A stretch of 64,000 nt of DNA from Verrucomicrobiota bacterium (GTDB taxonomy: Bacteria; Verrucomicrobiota; Verrucomicrobiia; Opitutales; Opitutaceae), in contig JAQGOP010000035.1 of NCBI GenBank assembly GCA_028293545.1, positions 62,001-126,000 of the forward strand, read 5' to 3'. The position numbers and the translations under genes were made by a program. The notes beneath the pieces were generated by a model that was given only the letters and a program-made list of their open reading frames with translations, did not search any database and had not been told where the DNA came from. Position 1 is the first letter of the stretch; the number at the start of each line of letters is the position of its first letter. Shown here piece by piece: positions 22,278 through 30,443 of the stretch.

Positions 22278-22672
22278 GCAGCCTTTACCAGAAGCGCCGG
22301 AAGCGGCCCGAGATGAATCTCGTGCCCTTGATCGACGTGCTGGTCATGTTGATTTTTTTCGCATTCGTCACGATGCAGTTCAAATCCGCCGCGACGCTCA
22401 ACATCACGCTCCCGAAAGTCGAAACCGCGGGCAAAAACGAATTCAAGGGCACGGTCACGCTCGGCATCGACAAGGACGGCGTCGTCTCCTTCAACGGGAA
22501 ACAGGTGTCCGACGGCGACCTGATTACGCTCCTCCAGCGCGTGCACGACGTGAACAAGGACATCCCGGTGCTGATCAAGGCCGACGAGACGACACAGCTG
22601 AAGAAACTGGCGTTCGTCATGGATGCGTGCCGGAAGACCGGCCTCAATAAATTCAGCCTGCAGAGCCGATAG
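22274..22672 (+). CDS. exbD: ExbD/TolR biopolymer transport protein
   Basis: A 132-residue protein with a short cytoplasmic N-terminus (KRPEMNLVPLIDVLVMLIFF), one transmembrane helix containing the proton-carrying Asp in LIDVLVML, and a periplasmic domain. It partners the overlapping ExbB. The C-terminal domain is complete. The stop codon overlaps the first base pairs of a hairpin-like repeat at 22671. Confidence 0.92.
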   Translation: MSSLYQKRRKRPEMNLVPLIDVLVMLIFFAFVTMQFKSAATLNITLPKVETAGKNEFKGTVTLGIDKDGVVSFNGKQVSDGDLITLLQRVHDVNKDIPVLIKADETTQLKKLAFVMDACRKTGLNKFSLQSR

Positions 22673-22825
22673 GTTTTCGCGCGGCGAGAAAACCTGAGAC
22701 CCAAGCCGGAATTCCGTTTTATGGTTTCCCGGAATCCGTGACGCAGGGCGCCGATTTTTTTATTTAAGCTCGATGCGCGGCGTCCTCCTGCCTTCACATC
22801 AGGTTTTCGCGTGGCGCAACAACCT
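22671..22825. repeat. Pair of 25-bp hairpin-like direct repeats
   Basis: AGGTTTTCGCG and AAAACCT bracket 22671-22695, and a 21/25 matching copy occupies 22801-22825 just before the SDR start codon. The first copy is an imperfect palindrome with an 8-bp stem and may act as an end-of-transcript hairpin for exbBD, though no T run follows. The 105 bases between the two copies hold nothing recognisable. Confidence 0.6.
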
Positions 22826-23512
22826 ATGAAAATCGTGATTACCGGGGTGACCCGCGGGCTGGGCCGGGCTTTGGCGGAGGAATTTATTCGCGGCGGGCAC
22901 ACCGTCCTGGGCTGTGGCCGCGGCGGCGAAGCGGTGTTCGACCTGAGGATGACCCACCAGGCACCGCACGATTTCTCGGTGGTGGATGTCTCGCTCGATA
23001 GCAAAGTCGCGCTCTGGGCTGCGAAGGTGCTGGAGGCCGGCAGCCCGCCCGACCTGCTTATCAACAACGCCGGGCTCATGAACCGGCTTTCACCGCTCTG
23101 GGAGCAGGACGACCGCGAGTTCACCAAGATCGTCGACGCCAACCTGCGCGGCGTGGCCAATGTCATTCGCCATTTTGTGCCGGCGATGGTCGCGGCGAAG
23201 AAAGGCGTGATCGTCAACCTGAGTTCCGGGTGGGGTCGAGGTGCCTCGGCCAACGTGGCGCCGTATTGTGCGACCAAGTTTGCGATCGAGGGATTGACGA
23301 AGGCGCTGGCGGCGGAATTACCCGCGGGCATGGCCGCCGTGCCCTTGAACCCTGGCGCGATCGACACGGAGATGTTGCGCCAGGTGCGGTCGGACGGCGC
23401 CGCGGCCTCCCCGAAACCGGCGGCTTGGGCGAAGGTGGCGGCGCCTTTCATCCTGGGACTGGGCCCCGAGCACAACGGGCAGTCACTGTCCGTGGGCAAC
23501 CTCGAGGAGTAG
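22826..23512 (+). CDS. SDR family oxidoreductase
   Basis: A 228-residue short-chain dehydrogenase. The nucleotide-binding TGVTRGLGRALAEEF motif is at the N-terminus, NNAG is at LLINNAGLM, and the catalytic Ser and YxxxK are in VNLSSGWGRG and PYCATKFAIEG. The cofactor-binding Asp/Arg region is unusual (GRGGEAVFDLRMTHQ), so NAD versus NADP preference is unclear. The substrate is unknown. The ATG at 22826 fits the Rossmann strand; a GTG five codons upstream overlaps the repeat. Confidence 0.9.
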   Translation: MKIVITGVTRGLGRALAEEFIRGGHTVLGCGRGGEAVFDLRMTHQAPHDFSVVDVSLDSKVALWAAKVLEAGSPPDLLINNAGLMNRLSPLWEQDDREFTKIVDANLRGVANVIRHFVPAMVAAKKGVIVNLSSGWGRGASANVAPYCATKFAIEGLTKALAAELPAGMAAVPLNPGAIDTEMLRQVRSDGAAASPKPAAWAKVAAPFILGLGPEHNGQSLSVGNLEE

Positions 23513-23523
23513 GAGACGAGCGC

Positions 23524-23742
23524 TCAGCCGCCCTTCATCTCGACGTACAAGGCTTCGACCTTGGTGCGCGCCCACGGCGTCTTGCGCAGGAACTTGAGGC
23601 TCGATGAAACGCTCGGGTCGAAATTGAAGCAGCGGATGTCGATCCGCTGGCCGAGCTCCGCCCATCCGTAATATTCGGAGAGTTCGGTCAGGATCTTTTC
23701 AAGCGTCACGCCGTGGAGCGGATCGTTGGACGAATGCGGCAT
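23524..23742 (-). CDS. VF530 family DNA-binding protein
   Basis: A 72-residue protein of the VF530/DUF2132 family. The near-diagnostic pattern is [16 protein letters not shown] followed by [23 protein letters not shown]. Family members bind DNA, but their physiological role is not established. It is convergent with the SDR gene with an 11-base gap. Confidence 0.93.
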   Translation of the reverse strand: MPHSSNDPLHGVTLEKILTELSEYYGWAELGQRIDIRCFNFDPSVSSSLKFLRKTPWARTKVEALYVEMKGG

Positions 23743-23900
23743 GGGGCTATTCGTGCGGGCTGGGGAAACGAAGACGAACCCATAAATGCGGCCCGGGGGG
23801 CGGCCGCAGGATGGGACTCGTCAAAGCCCCGGGTTCCGGCTCAGCCTGCGGTGTCCCAACCGGAACAACGCGCATCCTGCCGAGTCAGCTTTTTCTCGTC

Positions 23901-24341
23901 ATGAAAACACCGAAAGCCCGAACCAAGACCGCACCGCGTAAAAAGCCCCAGGCCGAGCTTGCGGCGAAATTGGCGAAGGCCAGAGCGCAGGCCGAAGCGG
24001 CCCGCGACGAGGCGAAGGTCGCGCGGGGCGAATTCAAGCGGATCCGCAAGGCGCACCGCGCCGCAAAAAAAGCGGCCAAGGCCGCGCGTCGCGACTACAA
24101 GGAGCTCAAAAAAACCCTCGCGGCCGTGAAAGCGCGCCAGGCGAAGAAACGCTCTGCGATCAAACTTAACCCGATTTCGTCCAGAAACCCGGCCCCGGCT
24201 CGCGCGGCCGCAAACCCGGCGGTCGCTCCCACGCCGGCACCCAGTTCTCCCGCGCCGGCGCAGGCCGTGATCGAAAAAGTCGCGCCCGACGCGCCGCCGC
24301 CCGACGAAACCGCTCCGCCCGAAACCCGTCCCGAGGCGTAG
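23901..24341 (+). CDS. Lys/Ala-rich low-complexity protein
   Basis: A 146-residue protein of unknown function. The first 90 residues are a charged, highly helical Ala/Lys/Arg-rich segment (likely coiled coil), and the last 55 are a Pro/Ala-rich, probably disordered tail. Such histone-H1-like or linker proteins are common in GC-rich bacteria, and DNA binding is possible but not shown. The ATG at 23901 is chosen over an upstream in-frame start in sequence of different composition. Confidence 0.65.
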   Translation: MKTPKARTKTAPRKKPQAELAAKLAKARAQAEAARDEAKVARGEFKRIRKAHRAAKKAAKAARRDYKELKKTLAAVKARQAKKRSAIKLNPISSRNPAPARAAANPAVAPTPAPSSPAPAQAVIEKVAPDAPPPDETAPPETRPEA

Positions 24342-24562
24342 CGCCGTTTTCCCACCGGCTCGTTGCGTCCCAACCAAAAACGCCGGGGCCATCGGTCCGT
24401 CAGTGAGGCATTCGGAGCGCACGCTTCACTCGGAAGCGGATCGGTGACACCGCGCGACTGTTGGCTTCAGGTGACATTGTAAAACCGCGAGGCTAATGCG
24501 TTCGGACACATCTTCTGATATGCGGATTGAACCGGCGCGAATTTGTTGTCCTTGTTGCCGCG

Positions 24563-26224
24563 ATGGAGAGCGCTACTACCCACGATGTCGTGAAGGAGCC
24601 TGCGGGCGACTTGATCCATCGGCTCGCTGAACTCAACGACGTCGGCATCGCGCTGTCGCAGGAAAAGAATATCGACCGCCTGCTCGAGACCATCCTCGTC
24701 GCCGCGATGAAGATCACCCATGCCGACGGGGGAACGCTCTATCGGCGGCCGGCGACGAACAAGAACACGCTCAACTTTGAAATCGTCCGGACTGACTCGC
24801 TGAAAATCGCGCTGGGCGGGACGACGGGCAAGGACGTGCCGTTCGAACCGATTTCCCTGCTCGACTCCTCGGGCCGCGAGAACACGTCGACCGTCGCGGC
24901 CTATGCCGTGCTGAAGGACCAGACGGTTTCCGTCGCGGACGCCTATCGCGGCGATGAAGGTTTCGATTTTTCCGGCACGAAGATCTTCGACAAGCGCAAC
25001 GGCTATCGCTCGCAGTCGTTCCTCGCGGTGCCGATGAAGAATCACGAGGGTGAAATCATCGGCGTGCTCCAGCTGATCAACGCCCGCAATCGCGCGAGCG
25101 GGAAGATCCATCCTTTCAGCGCGACGGACCAGCGCCTGGCGGAGTCGCTCGCATCGCAGGCCGCGGTCGCGCTGACGAACCGGTTGCTCATGGTCCAGCT
25201 CGAGGATCTGTTTGAGTCGTTCATCAAGCTCATCAACCGCGCGATCGACGACAAATCGGCGTACACCGGCGGCCATTGCCTGCGCGTGCCGGCGCTGACC
25301 ATGATGCTCGCCGAAGCCGTCCACAACGCGAGCAAGGGTCCCTTGGTCGGCTGGTCGTTAACCGACCAGGATCGCTACGAGATCCGCATCGCGGCGCTGC
25401 TCCACGACTGCGGCAAGGTGACCACGCCGGTGCACGTGGTCGACAAGGCGACGAAGTTGCAGACGATTTTTGACCGGATCGAGTTGGTCGAGGCGCGCTT
25501 CGAAATCATCAAACGCGACGCGGAGATCAAGGCGTTGCGGGCGAAGTCCGCGGCGGTTTCGGAGGCGGATGCGGCCGTGATCGAGGAGGAGTTTCACCTG
25601 CGGCTCCGGGAGATCGACGGTGATCGTCGTTTCCTGCGCGTGTGCAATGTCGGTGGCGAGACGATGAAGACCACGGATCGCGACCGGGTGCAGGCGATCT
25701 CGAAAAAATACCGCTGGAAAACGGCGCACGGGGAATTGGCGGATCTGCTGACGCCCGATGAAATCGAGAACCTGACGATCTATTCCGGCACACTGAACGC
25801 GGGTGAGCGCCGCATCATCAATCACCACGTGGACATTTCGATCCAGATGCTCGAATCGCTGCCGTGGCCGCGCCACCTGCAGCGCGTGCCCGAGTACGCC
25901 GGCGCGCATCACGAGCGCGTCGACGGCAAAGGTTATCCGCGTGGCTTGAAGCGCGAGGAAATGTCGGTGCCGGCACGGATCATGGGCATCGCCGATATTT
26001 TTGAGGCGCTGACGGCGCGGGACCGGCCCTACAAGCGGGGCAAGACGCTGACCGAATCGCTCCTGATCCTGGGACAGATGCGGCTCAACGGTCACATCGA
26101 TCCCGACCTGTTCGACATCTTTGTCCGCGAGCGCGTCTACGAAAAATATGCGCGCCAATTCATGAGTTCCGACCTCGTCGACGTCGTGGATGTCGCGATG
26201 ATCCCGGGCTACTCGGGAGACTAG
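24563..26224 (+). CDS. GAF domain HD-GYP phosphodiesterase with insertion
   Basis: A 553-residue signalling protein. The N-terminal GAF sensor (about 25-200) is followed by an HD-GYP domain. The HD dyad is in AALLHDCGKVTTP (near residue 280) and the GYP block is GAHHERVDGKGYPRGL (near 450), so the catalytic residues for cyclic di-nucleotide or similar hydrolysis are present. Between them is an extra segment of about 110 residues, mostly helical, that canonical HD-GYP domains lack. The ATG at 24563 is preferred over a TTG 36 bases upstream. No cognate cyclase is adjacent. Confidence 0.88.
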   Translation: MESATTHDVVKEPAGDLIHRLAELNDVGIALSQEKNIDRLLETILVAAMKITHADGGTLYRRPATNKNTLNFEIVRTDSLKIALGGTTGKDVPFEPISLLDSSGRENTSTVAAYAVLKDQTVSVADAYRGDEGFDFSGTKIFDKRNGYRSQSFLAVPMKNHEGEIIGVLQLINARNRASGKIHPFSATDQRLAESLASQAAVALTNRLLMVQLEDLFESFIKLINRAIDDKSAYTGGHCLRVPALTMMLAEAVHNASKGPLVGWSLTDQDRYEIRIAALLHDCGKVTTPVHVVDKATKLQTIFDRIELVEARFEIIKRDAEIKALRAKSAAVSEADAAVIEEEFHLRLREIDGDRRFLRVCNVGGETMKTTDRDRVQAISKKYRWKTAHGELADLLTPDEIENLTIYSGTLNAGERRIINHHVDISIQMLESLPWPRHLQRVPEYAGAHHERVDGKGYPRGLKREEMSVPARIMGIADIFEALTARDRPYKRGKTLTESLLILGQMRLNGHIDPDLFDIFVRERVYEKYARQFMSSDLVDVVDVAMIPGYSGD

Positions 26225-26226
26225 CA

Positions 26227-26403
26227 ATTTCGGATTGCGGATTTCGAATTGTGGATTGGTCGGAAGGGGACGCGCCCGGAGCGCGGCAGGCGAGTGATTG
26301 CGCTGGAGGTCGGTGCCGGCGTTGAGGCGCACGCCCTGGATCTCTTCCGGTTGCGCCGTTCCGTGAAGGGCTTCCGGGTGCTCGGCTTTCCGCAATCCGA
26401 AAT
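26227..26403. repeat. Short inverted-repeat element between genes
   Basis: ATTTCGGATTGCGGA at 26227-26241 recurs as its exact reverse complement at 26389-26403, bounding a 177-base spacer directly after the HD-GYP stop codon. A stronger relative with the same GATTGCGGAT core lies at 49180-49346. No gene is seen inside. Confidence 0.6.
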
Positions 26404-26445
26404 CCGCTCGTGTTGCATCGCTGGCAGTTCAACGTGGCGCCCAAC

Positions 26446-27093
26446 ATGCCCCACGACCCCCACGAGCAGTTTGATCACGCAGTGTTGGATATCATTGAAC
26501 ACAGCCCGATCGGGGCGGTGCCGCACACGCCGGCTTACCAGGATGCGGTCAAACGATTGTATGCTTCGCACCAGGCTTATGCGGACGCAGACCACAAAGA
26601 CGGCCACGTGACGGCGCGCTCGCTCGCGAAACTTCCGCTGTTCCATGCGAAGAATTTCGAGGAGCTGGTGAGCGGCCAGATCGCGCCGGAATCACTCGAG
26701 TCGAACGCGAGCATCTACAGCCGTTACGTGCAGTCGCTGCCGGAAGCGCGCCGCGCGAAAGCCGAGAGTCACCGCCTGGCCGTGATCGGCAAGGCTGTGC
26801 ACCATCGCGCCAAGCACGGCCACGAAGCTTTCCACGACCCCGTGCATTCGCTCTTCCTCGTGCCCGGCGCGGGCCCGCACCCGGGACTGCCCGGAAATTA
26901 CCTGCATGGCTCGGTGTTCCAGATGAGCGCCGACGGGAAATCGTGGGCCGTGCATGTGCACGACGGCGACGACGGCGATGCGCTCGCGCAAGCCGACAGC
27001 CTGGCCGACGCATTGGCGAAAACGCAGGAAGTGCTGGCGAGCGCACCATTTCACCTGAGTGAACTCGAGGCACTCGGATTCAAGATGAAGTGA
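26446..27093 (+). CDS. Conserved protein of unknown function
   Basis: A 215-residue soluble protein, rich in His and Ala, with no motif I recognise. Segments such as FDHAVLDIIEHSP and HDPVHSLFLVPGAGPHPGLPG are not assignable. No signal peptide or transmembrane helix is seen. The ATG at 26446 is preferred; a GTG 36 bases upstream is in the same frame but falls at the edge of a repeat element. It is followed by a dispersed inverted-repeat element. Confidence 0.6.
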   Translation: MPHDPHEQFDHAVLDIIEHSPIGAVPHTPAYQDAVKRLYASHQAYADADHKDGHVTARSLAKLPLFHAKNFEELVSGQIAPESLESNASIYSRYVQSLPEARRAKAESHRLAVIGKAVHHRAKHGHEAFHDPVHSLFLVPGAGPHPGLPGNYLHGSVFQMSADGKSWAVHVHDGDDGDALAQADSLADALAKTQEVLASAPFHLSELEALGFKMK

Positions 27094-27128
27094 AGAATTG
27101 GGCGCCGCGACACACGCGAAAGATTCTT

Positions 27129-27367
27129 CGGCACCAAAGCATCGGATTTTGAACAGAAGACAAAGAAGGTAACGAAGACGTTCTGGTCAGCAGGGTCGTT
27201 CGAGGCCCTAAACGATCCAGGTTTCGAGGGCTTCCAGTCCCACCGTCAAGGGCACGCTCGATCGCGCGAACCTGAACCGCTTCGTTACCTTCGTTGCCTT
27301 CTGTTCAAAATCCGAAGGTTTGCCCGGGTGGTATTTTTTTCGTGTGTTTCGTGTATTTCGTGGTGCC
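27129..27367 (-). repeat. Dispersed inverted-repeat element, copy B
   Basis: Left end CGGCACCAAAGC then TCGGATTTTGAACAGAAG; right end GCCTTCTGTTCAAAATCC then a T-rich tract and TTCGTGTATTTCGTGGTGCC. Read on the minus strand, its interior (GCGTGCCCTTGACGGTG and GGATCGTTTAGGGC) aligns with copy A at 3127-3287. Its right flank aligns, in reverse, with the left end of copy C at 57181. This element accounts for most of the 382-base gap before the next small gene; 27368-27475 holds nothing else recognised. Confidence 0.85.
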
Positions 27368-27475
27368 TAAAATCCGGGCGGTTCAAAGGCGAGTCGGAGA
27401 TCGTGCCCGGCTTGTGGAACCACAGGTTCGTCCCTCGGTCTGTGGCGGCACCCGCTTCGCGCGGGGTTCACCTAT

Positions 27476-27634
27476 ATGTATCTCAATCCAGTGGTCGTTC
27501 TCTTCCTCGCGGTGGTCGCTTTCGTGGTGGGTTTCGGCGCCTTGGCCTCAGATGCCTCACCTTGGGCGCTGGTTCCGTTCGTTGTGCTGATCGTCGTTTT
27601 CTTCCTTTCACTCACGCAAGGCTCGAAGGCCTGA
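27476..27634 (+). CDS. Small two-helix membrane protein
   Basis: A 52-residue open frame beginning MYLNPVVVLFLAVVAFVV, with a second hydrophobic stretch LVPFVVLIVVFFLSL and a short polar tail QGSKA. Codon use is normal for the window and the hydrophobic segments are clean, which favours a real gene. Function unknown; it precedes a membrane-anchored coiled-coil protein by 187 bases, and both may belong to the envelope. Confidence 0.55.
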   Translation: MYLNPVVVLFLAVVAFVVGFGALASDASPWALVPFVVLIVVFFLSLTQGSKA

Positions 27635-27821
27635 GGCGTCAGGCGGAGCGGGCTGTCCCGACGCGCTTGGCAGCATCGTCTCTGTTTCATAGCGGCTGCG
27701 CGGACGAGTCCCGCAGTTACGGGCGAGTGCGGTTTGGAAAAATTGCACCGGGAACCGCGAACGAACCGCGCCGTCCAGGGTCCATGCGACGTCGCACCCC
27801 TGCGATCAACCCAAAACTCCC

Positions 27822-28433
27822 ATGACTGAATCAACCGATCCCGTTCCCGCAGACCCGGCTCCGACCTCCGACCGCAAGAGATCATTCGGCGCCGTCATCA
27901 TCATTGTCCTGGCCATTGTCGTCGTTGTCCTGGTCGTAATGCTCGGCAACCGCGGGCGCGCCGCCAAGGCGACCGACGCAGATTTCAAGGCCCAGTTGAA
28001 ACAGTCCCAGGCGGCGACGTCGCAGCTCCAGAGCCAGCTCGACGCGGAAAAGACCGCGACCGCGACAATTCAAAAACAAGCCGACGAAGCCAAGGTGGCG
28101 AGCGACCAGCTTCAGCGTCAGCTCCAGGAAGCGAAGATCGATGCGACGAAGACCCAAGCCGACCTGGAGCAGGCTCGGGCTGCCGCGGGCAAACAGAAGG
28201 ACGAATTGGATGCCGCCAAGGAAGCGGCCAAGCGCGCCCAAGCCGAAGCAGACGAAGCGAAAACCCGCACGAATGGCGTGCAGTCCGAACTCGACCGGAC
28301 CAAGGCCGATCTCGACAAGAGTACAGAGGCCGCGAAGAAGCAGCAGGCGCAGCTCGAGGAACTCCAGGCCCAGTTGTCGGCGGCCCAGCGGGAAATCACC
28401 GACCTGCGCGCGCCGAAATCCAAAAAGAAATAA
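27822..28433 (+). CDS. Membrane-anchored coiled-coil protein
   Basis: A 203-residue protein with a Pro-rich cytoplasmic N-terminus, one transmembrane helix (GAVIIIVLAIVVVVLVVM, residues 23-40) and a 150-residue Ala/Lys/Gln-rich coiled coil, ending in a basic tail. It resembles the protein at 29284-29865 in layout (N-terminal helix plus coiled coil ending in a Lys-rich tail), so the two are probably paralogues. No catalytic motif is seen. It could be a periplasmic structural or scaffold protein. The coil is not confidently homologous to any named family. Confidence 0.7.
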   Translation: MTESTDPVPADPAPTSDRKRSFGAVIIIVLAIVVVVLVVMLGNRGRAAKATDADFKAQLKQSQAATSQLQSQLDAEKTATATIQKQADEAKVASDQLQRQLQEAKIDATKTQADLEQARAAAGKQKDELDAAKEAAKRAQAEADEAKTRTNGVQSELDRTKADLDKSTEAAKKQQAQLEELQAQLSAAQREITDLRAPKSKKK

Positions 28434-28604
28434 AGGCAGCACCGCGCCTCCGACATCCTCAGGAAGCACCCGGTCCCGGTTTTGGACCGGCAGGTTTGAG
28501 CCGGCCAAAGTCCCGGCCGGAGCTGCGGCGCTCGGTGGTTAAAACGGCAAAAAAACAATTGCTGTGGCCGGGGCACTGACGAGGGCGGGGTGGGTCCATG
28601 CTGG

Positions 28605-29141
28605 ATGAAACCATCCGAGTCCGAAACCCCGTCCAGCTCAGCCACCGGCAGCCGGAACATCCGCGCCCAACTTTCCGAACTGATCGACAACCTCAAGCGT
28701 GATGTCGAACGCATTGTCGAACCCCGTTTCGAAGCGCTCGTGGAAACCTCGGCCGAGGTGCTGAAGGGCGTGAGGACGGCCTTCGAACGCTACGATGAAC
28801 ATCGGGAGCGGGCCGAGCAGGCCATGACGGGCCGCCCGAAATCGAACGAGGCGCGGAACGCTCCCGCGGGCGAAAGTCCTCCGGTGAACGCTGCGGCGAC
28901 ACCGCCGGGCGGTTCGAAGGGGAAGACCAGTCCGGCTGCGCGCCCCGCGAACAAGCCCAACGTATCCGAGCCCGTGACACCGAAGTTGAACGCCAATCCT
29001 CCCGATCCCGATGAGGTGGCCGCGAAAAATTCGATCCTGAAAAAGGCCGCGCGGACTCCTCAGCGCTCGAAGTCACAAGGTGTCCCGCAAGTCCCCGTTC
29101 AATCTGGAAAACCAATCTGGGATAAGCCGCATTCTTCGTAG
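28605..29141 (+). CDS. Helical protein with disordered tail, unknown function
   Basis: A 178-residue protein lying between the two anchored coiled-coil genes. The first 75 residues are amphipathic helices (LSELIDNLKRDVERIVEPRF and LVETSAEVLKGVRTAFERYD); the rest is Pro/Ala/Asn-rich and probably disordered. No signal peptide. The ATG at 28605 is chosen over an in-frame GTG 15 bases earlier. Its position suggests a role with its neighbours, but that is only context. Confidence 0.5.
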   Translation: MKPSESETPSSSATGSRNIRAQLSELIDNLKRDVERIVEPRFEALVETSAEVLKGVRTAFERYDEHRERAEQAMTGRPKSNEARNAPAGESPPVNAAATPPGGSKGKTSPAARPANKPNVSEPVTPKLNANPPDPDEVAAKNSILKKAARTPQRSKSQGVPQVPVQSGKPIWDKPHSS

Positions 29142-29283
29142 AGTTCGAATCCTCGCCCGGAGGCGGGGCGGAGACCGCACCCGACGCGCGTGATTGACGG
29201 AGCCACTCTAACATGGCACTCAAGCTGTACGGTACCCCGGAGCAACCTCCCCAGTTCTCGGTGAACCCGGCGTATCTTACCCT

Positions 29284-29865
29284 ATGAAAGATACTGAACT
29301 CGATAGCCCGAAGAAAACTCCCGGATCGATGGTTGTGACCATTATCCTTGTCCTGGCGATATTGGCGATGGGTGTGGTTGTCTTCAACCTGGTGCGAGAC
29401 AAGAAGCGCATCGCGGCCGACGCGGAAACGCAGGTGGCACAGTCCGGAGCCTCGACCGCGCAGCTGCGCACGCAGCTCGACACGGCGAATGCGGAAATCG
29501 CGACGTTGCGCAAGAACGTGGCCGACGCCAAGGCGTCCGCCGCCAAGGTCCAGGCTCAACTCGCCGACGCCCAGGGTGCGACCACCGGGCTCCAAGCCCA
29601 GATCGACGCCGCCAAGGTCGCGGCATCGGCGGCAGAATCGAAAACCGCCGAGGCGAATGCCCGCTACGGTGAGCTCGTTTCACAGAACGAGGAAAGCAAA
29701 GCCAGCAGCGCGAACTTGGCCGCGCAACTCGACGAGGCGCGCACCAATCTCGCGGCGGCCCAGAAACAGATTGAAGATAGCCGGGCGTCCATCGGGAGAC
29801 TTGAGAGTCGCGCCGACCGCTTGGAAGCCGAACTCGCCGCCGCGAACAAGCCCAAGAAGAAGTAG
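29284..29865 (+). CDS. Membrane-anchored coiled-coil protein, paralogue
   Basis: A 193-residue protein with a short N-terminus, a transmembrane helix (SMVVTIILVLAILAMGVVVF, about residues 15-34) and a long Ala/Gln-rich coiled coil ending in PKKK. Its architecture matches the protein at 27822-28433. Function unknown. A strong hairpin follows at 29887. Confidence 0.7.
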   Translation: MKDTELDSPKKTPGSMVVTIILVLAILAMGVVVFNLVRDKKRIAADAETQVAQSGASTAQLRTQLDTANAEIATLRKNVADAKASAAKVQAQLADAQGATTGLQAQIDAAKVAASAAESKTAEANARYGELVSQNEESKASSANLAAQLDEARTNLAAAQKQIEDSRASIGRLESRADRLEAELAAANKPKKK

Positions 29866-29886
29866 TCTTCGATCCCGCCAGCGGGA

Positions 29887-29915
29887 ACGCCCGGATTACG
29901 GCTAAATCCGGGCGT
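29887..29915 (+). terminator. Hairpin after the coiled-coil gene
   Basis: ACGCCCGGATT and AATCCGGGCGT are perfect 11-base complements around a 7-base loop, starting 21 bases after the stop codon. No T run follows, so it may stabilise the transcript end or pause transcription rather than be a standard Rho-independent terminator. Confidence 0.5.
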
Positions 29916-29936
29916 AAACCGTGCCGATAGTGGGGG

Positions 29937-30341
29937 ATGGTCCGATCGTTCCACCTGCGGCTTAGCCTGCTCCTCTGCCTCCTTCCCAGCCTGGGCAGGA
30001 GCGCGGAGCGCTGGTCGCAGCTCACACTCGGGATGTCGCCGGAGGAAACGATCCTGGCCATCGGCGAGCCACTGATGCGTAACGCCGGCCGTGGGCTCGA
30101 GGTCTGGATTTACGATCATGACGCCGAAGTGCTTTTCCTCGACGGCGTGATTGGCTGGTCGACGCCCGCAGGCGGGGCATTGCCGCGCCAGACCGCGGAT
30201 GTCTGGCAGGCCAACCAAGGGAAGAATGATTATCGCGCGGTGCTGCTGATGCTGCCTCCGCCGAAGCCACGCCCGGTCCCGCTGAAGAAGCGCGGCACGC
30301 GCGAGCAAGTATGGCGCCCCGCGCTGCAGCTGCTCAGGTAG
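29937..30341 (+). CDS. Secreted protein of unknown function
   Basis: A 134-residue protein with an N-terminal signal peptide (LRLSLLLCLLPSLGRSAE). The early mature region LTLGMSPEETILAIGEP has the spacing of the small lipoprotein/SmpA-OmlA-like motif (G-M/S ... G-P), and the VWIYDH stretch is consistent with a small beta sheet. There is no lipobox Cys, so it is probably periplasmic. A resemblance to the SmpA fold is suggestive only. Confidence 0.62.
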   Translation: MVRSFHLRLSLLLCLLPSLGRSAERWSQLTLGMSPEETILAIGEPLMRNAGRGLEVWIYDHDAEVLFLDGVIGWSTPAGGALPRQTADVWQANQGKNDYRAVLLMLPPPKPRPVPLKKRGTREQVWRPALQLLR

Positions 30342-30420
30342 TTTTGACGATCGAATCGCAGGCGGAGGGGCCGGAATTTTTTCTGCGTTACATCCATACC
30401 CGGAATCGAGTTGATCCCGG

Positions 30421-30443
30421 AGCAGGCGGGCCGCCTGCGCTAC
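30421..30443 (-). repeat. 23-bp REP-like palindrome, single copy
   Basis: AGCAGGCGGGCCGCCTGCGC followed by TAC matches the minus-orientation palindrome seen at 3348 and 5297. It sits at the 3' end of the nuclease-like gene that follows on the minus strand. No partner copy is near. Confidence 0.85.

Noticed and set aside
26221-26646. A minus-strand frame of 141 residues next to the HD-GYP gene.
   Set aside because: It overlaps the plus-strand gene at 26446 and the inverted repeat, and has no recognisable feature.
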